Of a stretch of 62,000 bases of DNA, positions 57,501 through 61,345 are shown piece after piece. The translations under genes were made by a program, and so were the position numbers. Origin of the DNA: Branchiostoma floridae (lineage: Eukaryota; Chordata; Leptocardii; Amphioxiformes; Branchiostomatidae). Position 1 is the first letter of the stretch; each line of letters opens with the position of its first letter. The notes beneath the pieces were generated by a model. That model ran no database searches. It was not told the origin of the DNA and worked only from the letters and a program-made list of their open reading frames with translations. The DNA lies in assembly GCF_000003815.2 (NCBI RefSeq), contig NC_049980.1, positions 27,034,990 to 27,096,989 on the forward strand. The letters run 5' to 3'.

Positions 57501-58538
57501 TCCCTTCATCGATCTCTCTCCAGACAAGAAGGCCAACGGCTTCTCCTTCCAGGGACAGAGAGACGGCAAGATCGCCAGGTAAGACTCTCAGTTTTCACCA
57601 GCCTAGTACCAGCTTCCTGGCATCTCCCTTGGTACTGGGACTCACTAGCCGAGGTCTTTAAGCACACTTCGGATAATCTTCTTACGGTGAACTAGGGAAA
57701 ATAGTTGTGTGGGTTATCCAGTTGTTTGTTGCACAACCAGAAGCATCAACCTGTCAACATTTTGATAGTCCTCCTACCTTCCTCGGGGTAATAATGACTG
57801 TATATACTTCCGACTGCTAGGTGGCGCTTCAGTGAGAAGAATGCGGTCCTAAACGTGGCTAAGCTCATTACGGTTCATGGGTGATGGAGTAGACTTTCCG
57901 ATCAATAGACATTATCCACAGAACGGACTAGCAAGTTTTACGTTTGAGACTTAACAAATGTGCCTTTCCCCTTCATATCAGGACCATGTTCATCGATGGC
58001 GGTGTAGACCACGGGTGGTTCGTTGTCATCGACAAGCCAGACAACGCGCCTTGGGCCAAGAAGGCAGCTGTTCCCCACTTCCTGTATTCCACAACTGACC
58101 AGTGCGTCAACTGGAACGATGGTAAGTGCCGAACCCTGAATACAATTTCTACACTAAGCATTTCAGCACCAAGGACAGAGTAGAATGAATGGTCAAGTAG
58201 TAGGGCCTATCCCCTGTCATGTAGTGCATGTACCTGTAATATCTTTACATTTAGAGTAGTTCACTTCACTGTCACCAAAAGACTGGGATAGTGTGAACAG
58301 GGGAACAAGATAAGGTTTCATTGTCAAGCACAGTGAGTATGCATGTTCTTCCATTAAATATGGTTAACGTAGCTTAACCAAACTGGATTTCTCAGCAAGA
58401 TGGTCTTGTGACGTTTCAGGGATTTCCTTTTTTCTCATTCTCGTATTCTCTTTTCCAGCCGCAGACGTCGGGCAGGCTGACGTCTTGGCAATTTTCGCCC
58501 TCGGCTTCGGCGCAAATGACGAAGACGAGGAAGATTAG
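16403..58538 (+). CDS. Long isoform: IF rod + charged tail + C-terminal domain (predicted)
   Basis: Predicted spliced product of about 1,362 aa without exon 7, or about 1,408 aa with it. Order: Gly/Ser/Arg-rich head (residues 1-99), IF rod (about 100-408), short Ser/Gly linker from exon 8, about 670 residues of Glu/Lys/Asp-rich tail from 41 mini-exons, a 45-residue linker, then a domain of about 190 residues and an acidic end (stop TAG 58536-58538). It should be a cytoplasmic 10-nm filament subunit with a long polyelectrolyte arm, comparable in design to vertebrate neurofilament M/H but without KSP repeats and with a folded cap. Linkage of rod and tail is inferred from strand, order and exact phase agreement: exon 8 has a phase-1 donor and every tail exon is phase 1 in and out. 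A separate tail-only gene with its own promoter is the main alternative. Confidence 0.7.
16945..27113 (+). other. Intron 1 (10.2 kb)
   Basis: GT at 16945, AG at 27112-27113. A (CA)n microsatellite lies at 19813-19838. Short open frames inside show no IF or other recognisable content. First introns of this size often carry enhancers, but nothing specific can be called by eye. Confidence 0.8.
19813..19838. repeat. (CA)n microsatellite
   Basis: Thirteen CA dinucleotides in intron 1. Confidence 0.95.
27114..27174 (+). CDS. IF exon 2: coil 1B (61 bp)
   Basis: Acceptor TTGGGCAG|G, donor AAG|GTGAGT. Completes K181 and adds WQDEAGLRAELEAEIERLKK. The 61-bp length is the same as exon 2 of vertebrate type III IF genes as I know them. 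The peptide continues the heptad pattern of coil 1B. Confidence 0.95.
27175..29497 (+). other. Intron 2
   Basis: Bounded by GTGAGT and TTTCTGCAG. No further exon or repeat is recognised inside. Confidence 0.85.
29498..29593 (+). CDS. IF exon 3: coil 1B end (96 bp)
   Basis: Phase 0 at both ends. Reads ELDAATMARVDLENKLSTAQ then EEIDFLKRVHDE. The motif DAATMARVDLE...EEIDFLK is a hallmark of coil 1B in type III and related IFs. The 96-bp length equals vertebrate type III exon 3. Confidence 0.97.
29789..29971 (+). CDS. IF exon 4: linker L12 and start of coil 2 (183 bp)
   Basis: Phase 0 at both ends. Reads EIRQLQDQLNESLTIVEVDS, then RAPTTFAPG, then PDLTEALREIRTQYEELGRV and VNREDAEVKYKQK. The segment PDLTEALREIRTQYE is the conserved start of coil 2. 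It is 21 bp longer than the 162-bp vertebrate type III counterpart. The extra seven residues fall in linker L12 (around RAPTTFA). Confidence 0.96.
29984..30154 (+). repeat. Intronic tandem duplication, copy 1
   Basis: First of two adjacent, nearly identical copies of a unit of about 171 bp in intron 4, starting just after the exon 4 donor. Confidence 0.9.
30155..30329 (+). repeat. Intronic tandem duplication, copy 2
   Basis: Second copy, differing by a few substitutions and a 4-base insertion (CCAA) near 30271. The high identity implies a recent duplication. Confidence 0.9.
30499..30624 (+). CDS. IF exon 5: coil 2 (126 bp)
   Basis: Acceptor TAATCCAG|TTC, donor AAG|GTGAGT, phase 0 both ends. 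Reads FSELAQQRERDNEALMTART, then EVTELRRNLNSLIAENEALK, SK. Aligns by eye with vimentin 'FADLSEAANRNNDALRQAK'. The 126-bp length equals vertebrate type III exon 5. Confidence 0.96.
31559..31779 (+). CDS. IF exon 6: coil 2 end with LLEGEE motif (221 bp)
   Basis: Acceptor TTTAACAG|AAC, donor ATTAG|GTGTGA, leaving phase 2. Reads NNALEGNLAELEARMQLEIE onward and ends DTKMALDMEIAAYRKLLEGE EI(R). The last part is the universal IF helix-termination motif. The 221-bp length equals vertebrate type III exon 6. Confidence 0.97.
32549..32686 (+). CDS. IF exon 7: duplicated helix-termination segment, probable cassette
   Basis: 138 bp, phase 2 in and out, so inclusion or skipping keeps frame. Begins (R)IEQKGISDSLREARAAYRE and continues AMKTRLSLDTEVAAYKRILG then PGVMEQ. 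'AYREAMKTRLSLDTEVAAYKRIL' parallels 'AYKMLMDTKMALDMEIAAYRKLL' of exon 6 position by position, so this is a diverged duplicate of the 3' part of exon 6. The canonical EGEE is replaced by GPGV. Acceptor GGTGCTTCAG|A, donor CAGAG|GTACTA (a weaker donor, followed by TAG if read through). It would add a second helical end after the rod. I infer alternative use. Confidence 0.8.
32947..32991 (+). CDS. Candidate extra cassette exon (45 bp)
   Basis: A strong pyrimidine tract ending GCTCGTATGTAG precedes a 45-bp phase 2-2 segment reading (S)PAASIVHPETSSYL, followed by TG|GTGACG as donor. If read through, it stops at TGA 32993-32995 and would give a short alternative C-terminus. The Ser/Thr/Pro-rich peptide would suit an IF tail. 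There is no homology support, so it may be a chance match. Confidence 0.3.
33361..33508 (+). CDS. IF exon 8: short Ser/Gly tail with stop, plus internal donor
   Basis: Acceptor CGTTTCCCCCCAG|G completes the Arg codon from exon 6 or 7. Reads LFGESKEGMQT, seven Ser, YREYSMKSGSGGG, SSGKQQVTVSVSS, then GEEK and TGA (33506-33508). The SSGKQQVTVSVSSGEE block resembles a normal short IF tail. A donor, TCCG|GTGAGG at 33495, lies 11 bases before the stop codon and leaves phase 1, exactly the phase needed by all downstream mini-exons. So this exon can end the short isoform or be spliced onward. Confidence 0.9.
33495..33500 (+). promoter_or_regulatory. Alternative 5' splice site inside exon 8
   Basis: GTGAGG follows TCCTCCG. 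It is in phase 1 and would remove the GEEK-stop end, joining the rod to the mini-exon array. This is the predicted isoform switch. Confidence 0.65.
34002..34007 (+). terminator. Poly(A) signal for the short isoform
   Basis: AATAAA about 500 bases after TGA 33508, followed 40-60 bases later by a GT-rich stretch (TTTGTGTTTTGTTGCTGG). Together these make a convincing cleavage and polyadenylation site inside what is an intron for the long isoform. Confidence 0.75.
34030..36499 (+). other. Between the short-isoform end and the first tail mini-exon
   Basis: Intron sequence for the long isoform. One open frame (35828-36060) is enterable in phase 1 but lacks other support. No other exon is recognised. 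Confidence 0.5.
36500..36544 (+). CDS. Tail mini-exon 1
   Basis: 45 bp, phase 1-1. Long pyrimidine tract then CTTAAAG acceptor, donor GATG|GTAAGC. Peptide EEVLGAAPCLEPAGD. It is less charged than the rest and contains a Cys. Confidence 0.7.
37075..37104 (+). CDS. Tail mini-exon 2
   Basis: 30 bp, phase 1-1. Acceptor CTACCTGTCAG, donor GACG|GTAAGA. Peptide VKPDEPDEAD. Confidence 0.8.
37793..37828 (+). CDS. Tail mini-exon 3
   Basis: 36 bp, phase 1-1. Acceptor GGCGTAG, donor GCTG|GTAAGC. Peptide GGKEEEEEEEAA. Confidence 0.8.
38031..38057 (+). CDS. Tail mini-exon 4
   Basis: 27 bp, phase 1-1. Acceptor TGCCCCGTAG, donor GAGG|GTAAGG. Peptide GEEEVEEEE. Confidence 0.82.
38421..38465 (+). CDS. Tail mini-exon 5
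   Basis: 45 bp, phase 1-1. Acceptor TTTCGGCTTAG, donor GAGG|GTGAGA. Peptide EEEEAAEETEEKEDE. Confidence 0.85.
38715..38756 (+). CDS. Tail mini-exon 6
   Basis: 42 bp, phase 1-1. Acceptor TCTGTGATTAG, donor GAGG|GTGAGA. Peptide GEEEEEGEEEKEEE. Confidence 0.85.
39169..39255 (+). CDS. Tail mini-exon 7
   Basis: 87 bp (29 residues), phase 1-1. Acceptor CGCTTGCCAG, donor GAGG|GTGAGC. Begins AEEEAAA with seven Glu, ends TEEKQEAEEESAEPE. It is among the most acidic of the set. Confidence 0.87.
39690..39719 (+). CDS. Tail mini-exon 8
   Basis: 30 bp, phase 1-1. Acceptor GCAACTTAG, donor GAAG|GTAATT. Peptide AEAEEKEEEE. Confidence 0.83.
39918..39965 (+). CDS. Tail mini-exon 9
   Basis: 48 bp, phase 1-1. 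Acceptor CTTTAATCTAG, donor GAGG|GTGAGA. Peptide AEGEEKEEDEEEGKEE. Confidence 0.86.
40218..40253 (+). CDS. Tail mini-exon 10
   Basis: 36 bp, phase 1-1. Acceptor TTTTTGTAATAG, donor GAGG|GTGAGC. Peptide AEETKEEEGEAE. An earlier GAGG|GTGAAG could also serve as donor and would also keep phase 1. Confidence 0.83.
40541..40579 (+). CDS. Tail mini-exon 11
   Basis: 39 bp, phase 1-1. Acceptor CCCAACAAAG, donor GAGG|GTGAGG. Peptide DESEEEKKAAEVE. First of four related exons (11-14) about 240 bp apart. Confidence 0.86.
40783..40827 (+). CDS. Tail mini-exon 12
   Basis: 45 bp, phase 1-1. Acceptor TACGCAACGTAG, donor GCGG|GTGAGA. Peptide DEPEEEKKEEAEEVA, close to exons 13 and 14. Confidence 0.87.
41016..41060 (+). 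CDS. Tail mini-exon 13
   Basis: 45 bp, phase 1-1. Acceptor TACGCAACAAAG, donor GCGG|GTGAGG. Peptide AESGEEKAEAAEEVA. Confidence 0.87.
41268..41312 (+). CDS. Tail mini-exon 14
   Basis: 45 bp, phase 1-1. Acceptor ACGCCACGTAG, donor GAGG|GTGAGG. Peptide AEPEEEKKEEAEEVE, differing from exon 12 at its first and last residues. Confidence 0.87.
41649..41690 (+). CDS. Tail mini-exon 15
   Basis: 42 bp, phase 1-1. Acceptor CGCCACTTAAG, donor GAGG|GTGAGG. Peptide AETEEEQRDEDEGE. Confidence 0.85.
41911..42003 (+). CDS. Tail mini-exon 16
   Basis: 93 bp (31 residues), phase 1-1. Acceptor ATAACTTAG, donor GAAG|GTGATG. Begins AEEEEKEEAKEEEEEK, ends VEVEEEKGDEGAEVE. Confidence 0.87.
42162..42221 (+). CDS. 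Tail mini-exon 17
   Basis: 60 bp, phase 1-1. Acceptor GCAAACAATAG, donor GAAG|GTGACA. Peptide EDEKEEEKEEEKEEEDDTKE. Near-duplicate of exon 18, including the acceptor flank. Confidence 0.87.
42378..42425 (+). CDS. Tail mini-exon 18
   Basis: 48 bp, phase 1-1. Acceptor GCAAACAATAG, donor GAAG|GTGACA. Peptide EDEKEEEKEEEEDTKE. Confidence 0.87.
42625..42669 (+). CDS. Tail mini-exon 19
   Basis: 45 bp, phase 1-1. Acceptor GAGCAACAG, donor AAAG|GTGACG. Peptide DEDKEEEKADEEETK. Confidence 0.85.
42846..42917 (+). CDS. Tail mini-exon 20
   Basis: 72 bp (24 residues), phase 1-1. Acceptor AATTATCCAG, donor GATG|GTAATC. Begins DEVDEEEAEEKETK, ends TEEDDTREGD. Confidence 0.85.
43105..43140 (+). CDS. Tail mini-exon 21
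   Basis: 36 bp, phase 1-1. Acceptor ACAACGCGTAG, donor GAAG|GTGACC. Peptide AEEQKEEADEAE. Confidence 0.84.
43668..43709 (+). CDS. Tail mini-exon 22
   Basis: 42 bp, phase 1-1. Acceptor TTTTGAAACGTAG, donor GATG|GTGAGA. Peptide DEGDKEAEESAAAD. Confidence 0.85.
44055..44096 (+). CDS. Tail mini-exon 23
   Basis: 42 bp, phase 1-1. Acceptor TATTCGACTTAG, donor ACGG|GTAAGA. Peptide AAGEDEEEKEDEKT. Confidence 0.85.
44642..44710 (+). CDS. Tail mini-exon 24
   Basis: 69 bp (23 residues), phase 1-1. Acceptor ACGCATTCGTAG, donor GCCG|GTAAGG. Begins EEEESKEEESKDESK, ends EEDKVDGA. ESK repeats add Ser residues. Confidence 0.86.
44883..44921 (+). CDS. Tail mini-exon 25
   Basis: 39 bp, phase 1-1. Acceptor TACATTCCTAG, donor GCCG|GTAAGA. 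Peptide EEEQKDEDKKDEA. Confidence 0.85.
45098..45136 (+). CDS. Tail mini-exon 26
   Basis: 39 bp, phase 1-1. Acceptor CGCATCACAG, donor CATG|GTAAAT. Peptide EDVKEEETKEDTH. First of the ED...DAH subfamily (exons 26-35). Confidence 0.87.
45278..45370 (+). CDS. Tail mini-exon 27
   Basis: 93 bp (31 residues), phase 1-1. Acceptor TATTCGTCACAG, donor CATG|GTAAAC. Begins EDEKTKDETKEDVKKEDKKK, ends EEVKETKEDAH. Nearly identical to exon 29. Confidence 0.88.
45548..45595 (+). CDS. Tail mini-exon 28
   Basis: 48 bp, phase 1-1. Acceptor CGCATCACAG, donor CATG|GTAAAT. Peptide EDVKEEDKEETKEDAH. Duplicate of exon 26 with three added codons. Confidence 0.88.
45737..45829 (+). CDS. Tail mini-exon 29
   Basis: 93 bp, phase 1-1. 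Same peptide as exon 27 by eye, with at least one silent change (GAA to GAG). Its upstream intron is also nearly the same as that of exon 27. Confidence 0.88.
45971..46033 (+). CDS. Tail mini-exon 30
   Basis: 63 bp (21 residues), phase 1-1. Begins EDEKKKDEKREEVK, ends ETKEDAH. A contracted relative of exons 27 and 29, with the same upstream intron sequence. Confidence 0.87.
46164..46211 (+). CDS. Tail mini-exon 31
   Basis: 48 bp, phase 1-1. Acceptor ATGTATCACAG, donor CATG|GTAAAC. Peptide EDVKEADKEETKEGAH. Confidence 0.86.
46363..46425 (+). CDS. Tail mini-exon 32
   Basis: 63 bp (21 residues), phase 1-1. Acceptor CCATACACAG, donor CACG|GTAAAC. Begins EDDKKEDEKKEDKQ, ends DTKKDAH. Confidence 0.86.
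46576..46623 (+). CDS. Tail mini-exon 33
   Basis: 48 bp, phase 1-1. Acceptor TCTATCACAG, donor CACG|GTAAAC. Peptide EDEKKEAKEESKEDAH. Confidence 0.86.
46785..46841 (+). CDS. Tail mini-exon 34
   Basis: 57 bp, phase 1-1. Acceptor GTACATCACAG, donor CACG|GTAAAC. Peptide EDEKDEKKDDKEESKEDAH. Its upstream intron is nearly identical to that of exon 35. Confidence 0.86.
47004..47069 (+). CDS. Tail mini-exon 35
   Basis: 66 bp (22 residues), phase 1-1. Acceptor GTACATCACAG, donor CATG|GTAATT. Begins EDEKDEEKEDKGDK, ends EETKDEAH. Confidence 0.86.
47395..47439 (+). CDS. Tail mini-exon 36
   Basis: 45 bp, phase 1-1. Acceptor TTTACAATTTAG, donor CACG|GTAAGA. Peptide AEPAAEEKAGKTEEH. Confidence 0.84.
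47639..47780. other. Assembly gap (142 N) inside the mini-exon array
   Basis: A run of N between mini-exons 36 and 37. The surrounding intron would be 505 bp, longer than the roughly 200-bp typical spacing, so a mini-exon could be hidden here. Confidence 0.99.
47945..47980 (+). CDS. Tail mini-exon 37
   Basis: 36 bp, phase 1-1. Acceptor TTTTTTCTGCAACCAAAG, donor GAAG|GTGACT. Peptide DDKEDAKDDDAE. The acidic residue shifts from Glu to Asp from here on. Confidence 0.83.
48231..48266 (+). CDS. Tail mini-exon 38
   Basis: 36 bp, phase 1-1. Acceptor GCTCTCCTAG, donor GATG|GTAAGA. Peptide AEKDDDTKVDGD. Confidence 0.84.
48505..48600. repeat. Degenerate CAG/GTA trinucleotide-rich tract
   Basis: Intronic run of imperfect CAGCAA, AGTAGC and GTAGTA triplets. 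No exon signals. Confidence 0.6.
48842..48874 (+). CDS. Tail mini-exon 39
   Basis: 33 bp, phase 1-1. Acceptor TTGTCCCCCTCAG, donor CACG|GTAAGA. Peptide DDKGEDKVDGH. Confidence 0.83.
49178..49210 (+). CDS. Tail mini-exon 40
   Basis: 33 bp, phase 1-1. Acceptor CATGCAACATAAG, donor GAGG|GTAAGA. Peptide DESEEADKEDE. Confidence 0.82.
49493..49513 (+). CDS. Tail mini-exon 41 (smallest)
   Basis: 21 bp, phase 1-1. Peptide GNIEEKH, donor CATG|GTAAAC. The acceptor must be the second AG of CTCACAGAG, because using the first AG gives an in-frame TAG. This makes the call less certain. Confidence 0.55.
50249..50383 (+). CDS. Linker exon between tail array and C-terminal domain
   Basis: 135 bp (45 residues), phase 1-1. 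Donor GGAG|GTAAGT is strong. The peptide contains VVDSQERSPAKSSSAPHAAV then VTKTITKTIVQSVPKLIGG. It is no longer acidic: Ser/Thr/Lys-rich with one SP site (RSPAKS). The acceptor AAACAG at 50248 has a weak pyrimidine tract. CTTGAAAG (next base 50267) is an alternative in the same phase, giving a shorter N-terminal part. Confidence 0.7.
50384..56722 (+). other. Large intron before the C-terminal domain (6.3 kb)
   Basis: Bounded by GTAAGT and CTGTACCCAG. A TATATATATATAAAG stretch near 52755-52769 and short open frames occur, but none matches the phase-1 pattern or a recognised family. Confidence 0.65.
56723..56898 (+). CDS. C-terminal domain exon 1
   Basis: 176 bp, enters in phase 1 (completing a Gly codon) and leaves in phase 0. 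Begins (G)WTLLFKAVSETGGPVFSHW and ends RYKSSIIDNWEQYSIQE. The acceptor TATGCCTGTACCCAG has a good pyrimidine tract. A stronger T-tract acceptor at 56639 is excluded for this frame by an in-frame TAA. The 'WTLLFKAVS...W' opening resembles, from memory, an uncharacterised domain in cnidarian, mollusc and amphioxus proteins. Confidence 0.8.
57394..57578 (+). CDS. C-terminal domain exon 2
   Basis: 185 bp, phase 0 in, phase 2 out (GCCAG|GTAAGA). Begins VKVVLYKDNEEVLVLRFDAE, continues GTNKSDWYSQDRLIESPFID, then LSPDKKANGFSFQGQRDGKI A. Alternating hydrophobic strands (VKVVLY, VLVLRF) suggest a beta-rich fold. No Cys pairs or signal peptide are seen. Confidence 0.9.
57982..58121 (+). CDS. C-terminal domain exon 3
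   Basis: 140 bp, phase 2 in, phase 1 out (GATG|GTAAGT). Begins (R)TMFIDGGVDHGWFVVIDKP, then DNAPWAKKAAVPHFLYSTTD, ends QCVNWND. The pattern 'GWFVVID...FLYSTT...VNWN' fits the same recalled domain family as the flanking exons. Confidence 0.9.
58459..58538 (+). CDS. C-terminal domain exon 4 and stop
   Basis: Acceptor CTCTTTTCCAG. Reads (A)ADVGQADVLAIFALGFGAN then DEDEED and TAG (58536-58538). 'ADVGQADVLAIF' closes the domain and an acidic tail follows. Confidence 0.9.
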
Positions 58539-58545
58539 AAACCAA

Positions 58546-58916
58546 GTAAGTAGTCCCCAAAAGACCTTCAATATAAGAACGCTCCCTGCACGTTGTACCT
58601 AACAGTTCGTCCTGCTGCCTTATACTACTACTGTGCTGTACTACAACCAGGACAAATTTCAGTAAGTTTCAGTCAAATGAATACCAAACTTATCATGCAA
58701 GTGCATATAAGCAAAGTCTTTCTACATTGCGATATGGATATACATGTTTGCTTATTAACTGAGCAACACACACGAAAAAGCAGATAAAATCCCTTAGACC
58801 ATGAACATGCAGTATTCACTTGCATTTCAGGATATATGATTATTAACACAACTAAAACAGCCATACACAAGATTCAAGTCAAAACGTTGCTGAACATGGT
58901 AATGTTTTCCTTTCAG
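58546..58916 (+). other. Predicted 3' UTR intron
   Basis: Donor CCAA|GTAAGT lies 7 bases after the stop. Acceptor candidates are TTTTCCTTTCAG (ending 58916) and TTGCATTTCAG (ending 58830). The junction is so near the stop that nonsense-mediated decay is not expected. Confidence 0.55.
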
Positions 58917-60200
58917 AACTGCAGTATTCACTTCAGAGATGCCACATGGGGGGATTGAAACAACAGCGACTGTAAAGGATTCAATGCTTGGGCTTCACAA
59001 TGTTGCCAACAACAAGGAAACAAAACATTCTGACACAGCCATGACGACTTAAAAACCGTTACCAACAAAGCAGCTTAAGATTATACAATAGCAGCCATCA
59101 CAAGCGTGATTCAGAGATAATGTACGGGAGGGAAACCGCCTTGTCTTCAGGAAATACTTCCAACAAACTCCTCACATAGTTGATTACTGCGTACACAATA
59201 GCGTAGACAACGTTTAGTTTAGGAGAACAAATGATGACTGTGACTCATGAGCCATTCATGGGCGACCCCTTCAGACATAGGTTGGATTTGTTTCCTACAA
59301 AGGCTCGAAGGATGGAATTTCAACGGGGATATAAGAAATAACGACTGCAAACATCTTTACACGGGTCATGGTTGAAAAGAAAGTCCAAACGACAGCCAAT
59401 TATGACCAGAAGCTAACCTGACCACCTCTGCTAGCTTCCGATGCTCTGCTTATACTCGCTTGATCTCAATGCATGAGTAGTAGGTAGGTGGGCTAAAAAG
59501 TCGGCATTTCAAAACTTTGTCATTATTCGTGTTGATATTCTACACTGATATCGGAGGGTAGAAGGGTGGCCTTAACGAGAACGCCAGTGAGACATTACGT
59601 GGGAAGGTTGTGTAGAGATGCAGCTATGAAGCAGAAGGATGACGGTTTGTAAATTTGAAACGATAGGAACAATCAACAAGACGGCTTTCCTCCTGTATAG
59701 TTTCCTGGCATTGCATCAACACAGAAAGCTTGCTGATATTATAATACTTACGACAAAAAAGTAGTCAATGCTTTTATAGACTCCACACAAGTGCAAGACA
59801 GATTTCTATGCTGTAGAACAAATATAGGAACCCTTGCTGTAAGGAAACCGCTGATGTAGAGTGTCAGGTAAAAGAAGCAAGAATCTCTGAATCATGATAG
59901 GACAGGGACTCAATGTTAAAGAAACTCTTCCAAAGTGAGGAATTTTCAGGTGCAGCTGCTTTCAAGTGTGGTGCTGGTTAAGTAAATACCAACAACGTAA
60001 AGAGAAAAGTCAACTAGACTTCACTGCCTTATAAAATGTATGCTCTTTTTCCTTGGCGAGTCCTGTTAGTCCTGCGGTATCTGGCACGTGTGGATTTCTT
60101 TTGTTGTGCCTTTTTACAAGTAGCATGCTAGAACCACTACCCTGAAACAGGGGGAACAAGTGACAAATAAATGAACAATAATAAATGATAAAAATGGAAT
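58917..60200 (+). other. Probable long 3' UTR of the long isoform
   Basis: Non-coding sequence following the UTR intron up to clustered AATAAA signals. No open frame with recognisable content. Confidence 0.5.
60166..60185 (+). terminator. Clustered poly(A) signals
   Basis: AATAAA at 60166-60171 and again at 60180-60185. These are plausible ends of the long transcript. Which is used cannot be told. Confidence 0.45.
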
Positions 60201-60763
60201 TGTAATTATGGCAATAGTAGCTTTTTTGCGTACTGGAGTCAATCAGAAACAAATGTTGTAGCTCTGTAGTCATGTTTATCATTAGACATTAGAAGTAATA
60301 GAGTAACTAACATTTTCATTGAGACTCTAAACTAATGATTGGCTTGCACAGTGCCGTTCGGTTATATTTGCAAGGTGATAGCCTGTACCTGCCTGTCATA
60401 TCTGATGTAGATTTGCTGCTCGCTGCATTGCCAATTTGGGCTACCTACCTGGCAAGTATAGCAGGGGGTACTGCAAGCTAGTATTCCCATCAATGACAAT
60501 ACTATAATTCATCTTCACTGGGTCCAGATTGCAACCAATGCAAGGATGTAATACTAATAATAATCTACTGCAAACGACATTCAATGAATGTACCAATTTA
60601 CTCAGATCTCTCTGTGCAGTGTCTCGGTGAAAATAAACGTGTCGTACTGGATAACACCTCACCTCGTCCATGTGTTTTTTTCTGTGCCATGTCATTTCTT
60701 TTGTGTGAGGCACTTTCAGCGTAAGGCACTGACAGAATGGCATCGAAAATCATTGGATGTGTT

Positions 60764-60850
60764 TGTCTAGGTGTGCATGTTTATGTTCGTGTGCTGATGT
60801 CACTGTGTGTGTGTGTTGTGTTGAGTTGTGTGCATGTTTTTGTACACGTG
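60764..60850. repeat. GT-rich low-complexity tract
   Basis: TGTG-rich sequence including a GTGTGTGTGTGT run, in non-genic sequence. Confidence 0.75.
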
Positions 60851-61127
60851 ATTGTGTGGTCTGAGTGGAAACATACAAATTTGTAAGAAACTGTCAAACT
60901 CCCTGCACTTATATTATGGTATCATGGGAATATCTAAGAAATAGTCAGGCTATAGGTAATTCCTTTAATTTGAGCAACCCTCAAATGACAATTGAGCAGA
61001 CCTGACGAAGGAACCTAGATGTCTATGAACACATCCAACAACGGGGACTGCTACAGCATGCATTTAAATACTACACCTCAAGAATATTTGGTCAAGGGAA
61101 ACATGTACCATGGAGCAGTCTTATATG

Positions 61128-61345
61128 TGGCATGGTGGGCTTGTGGTTAGGGTTGACTCAGAATACAGAGGTTCAAGTCCAAGCAGGTTCCAATGCCGTG
61201 TCCTTGGAAAAGGCATAATCTCAGGCAAATTTACCTGTGACATAAGATAGTATCAAAGCTGGGCAAGGAGTCTTGCCCAGCTGACCCCCACTGGCATGCT
61301 TTGATACTTCCAATCTTATGGCACCAGTAAATCCACACCTCAAGC
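61128..61345 (+). mobile_element. tRNA-derived SINE-like element with hairpin tail
   Basis: A box-like TGGCATGGTGG at 61128-61138 and a B box GGTTCAAGTCC at 61170-61180 fit an internal Pol III promoter. Downstream is a hairpin: GCTGGGCAAG (61258-61267) pairs perfectly with CTTGCCCAGC (61272-61281), and ATAAGATAGTATCAAAGC (61242-61259) pairs imperfectly with 61298-61319. The family is not identified and the ends are approximate. Confidence 0.5.
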
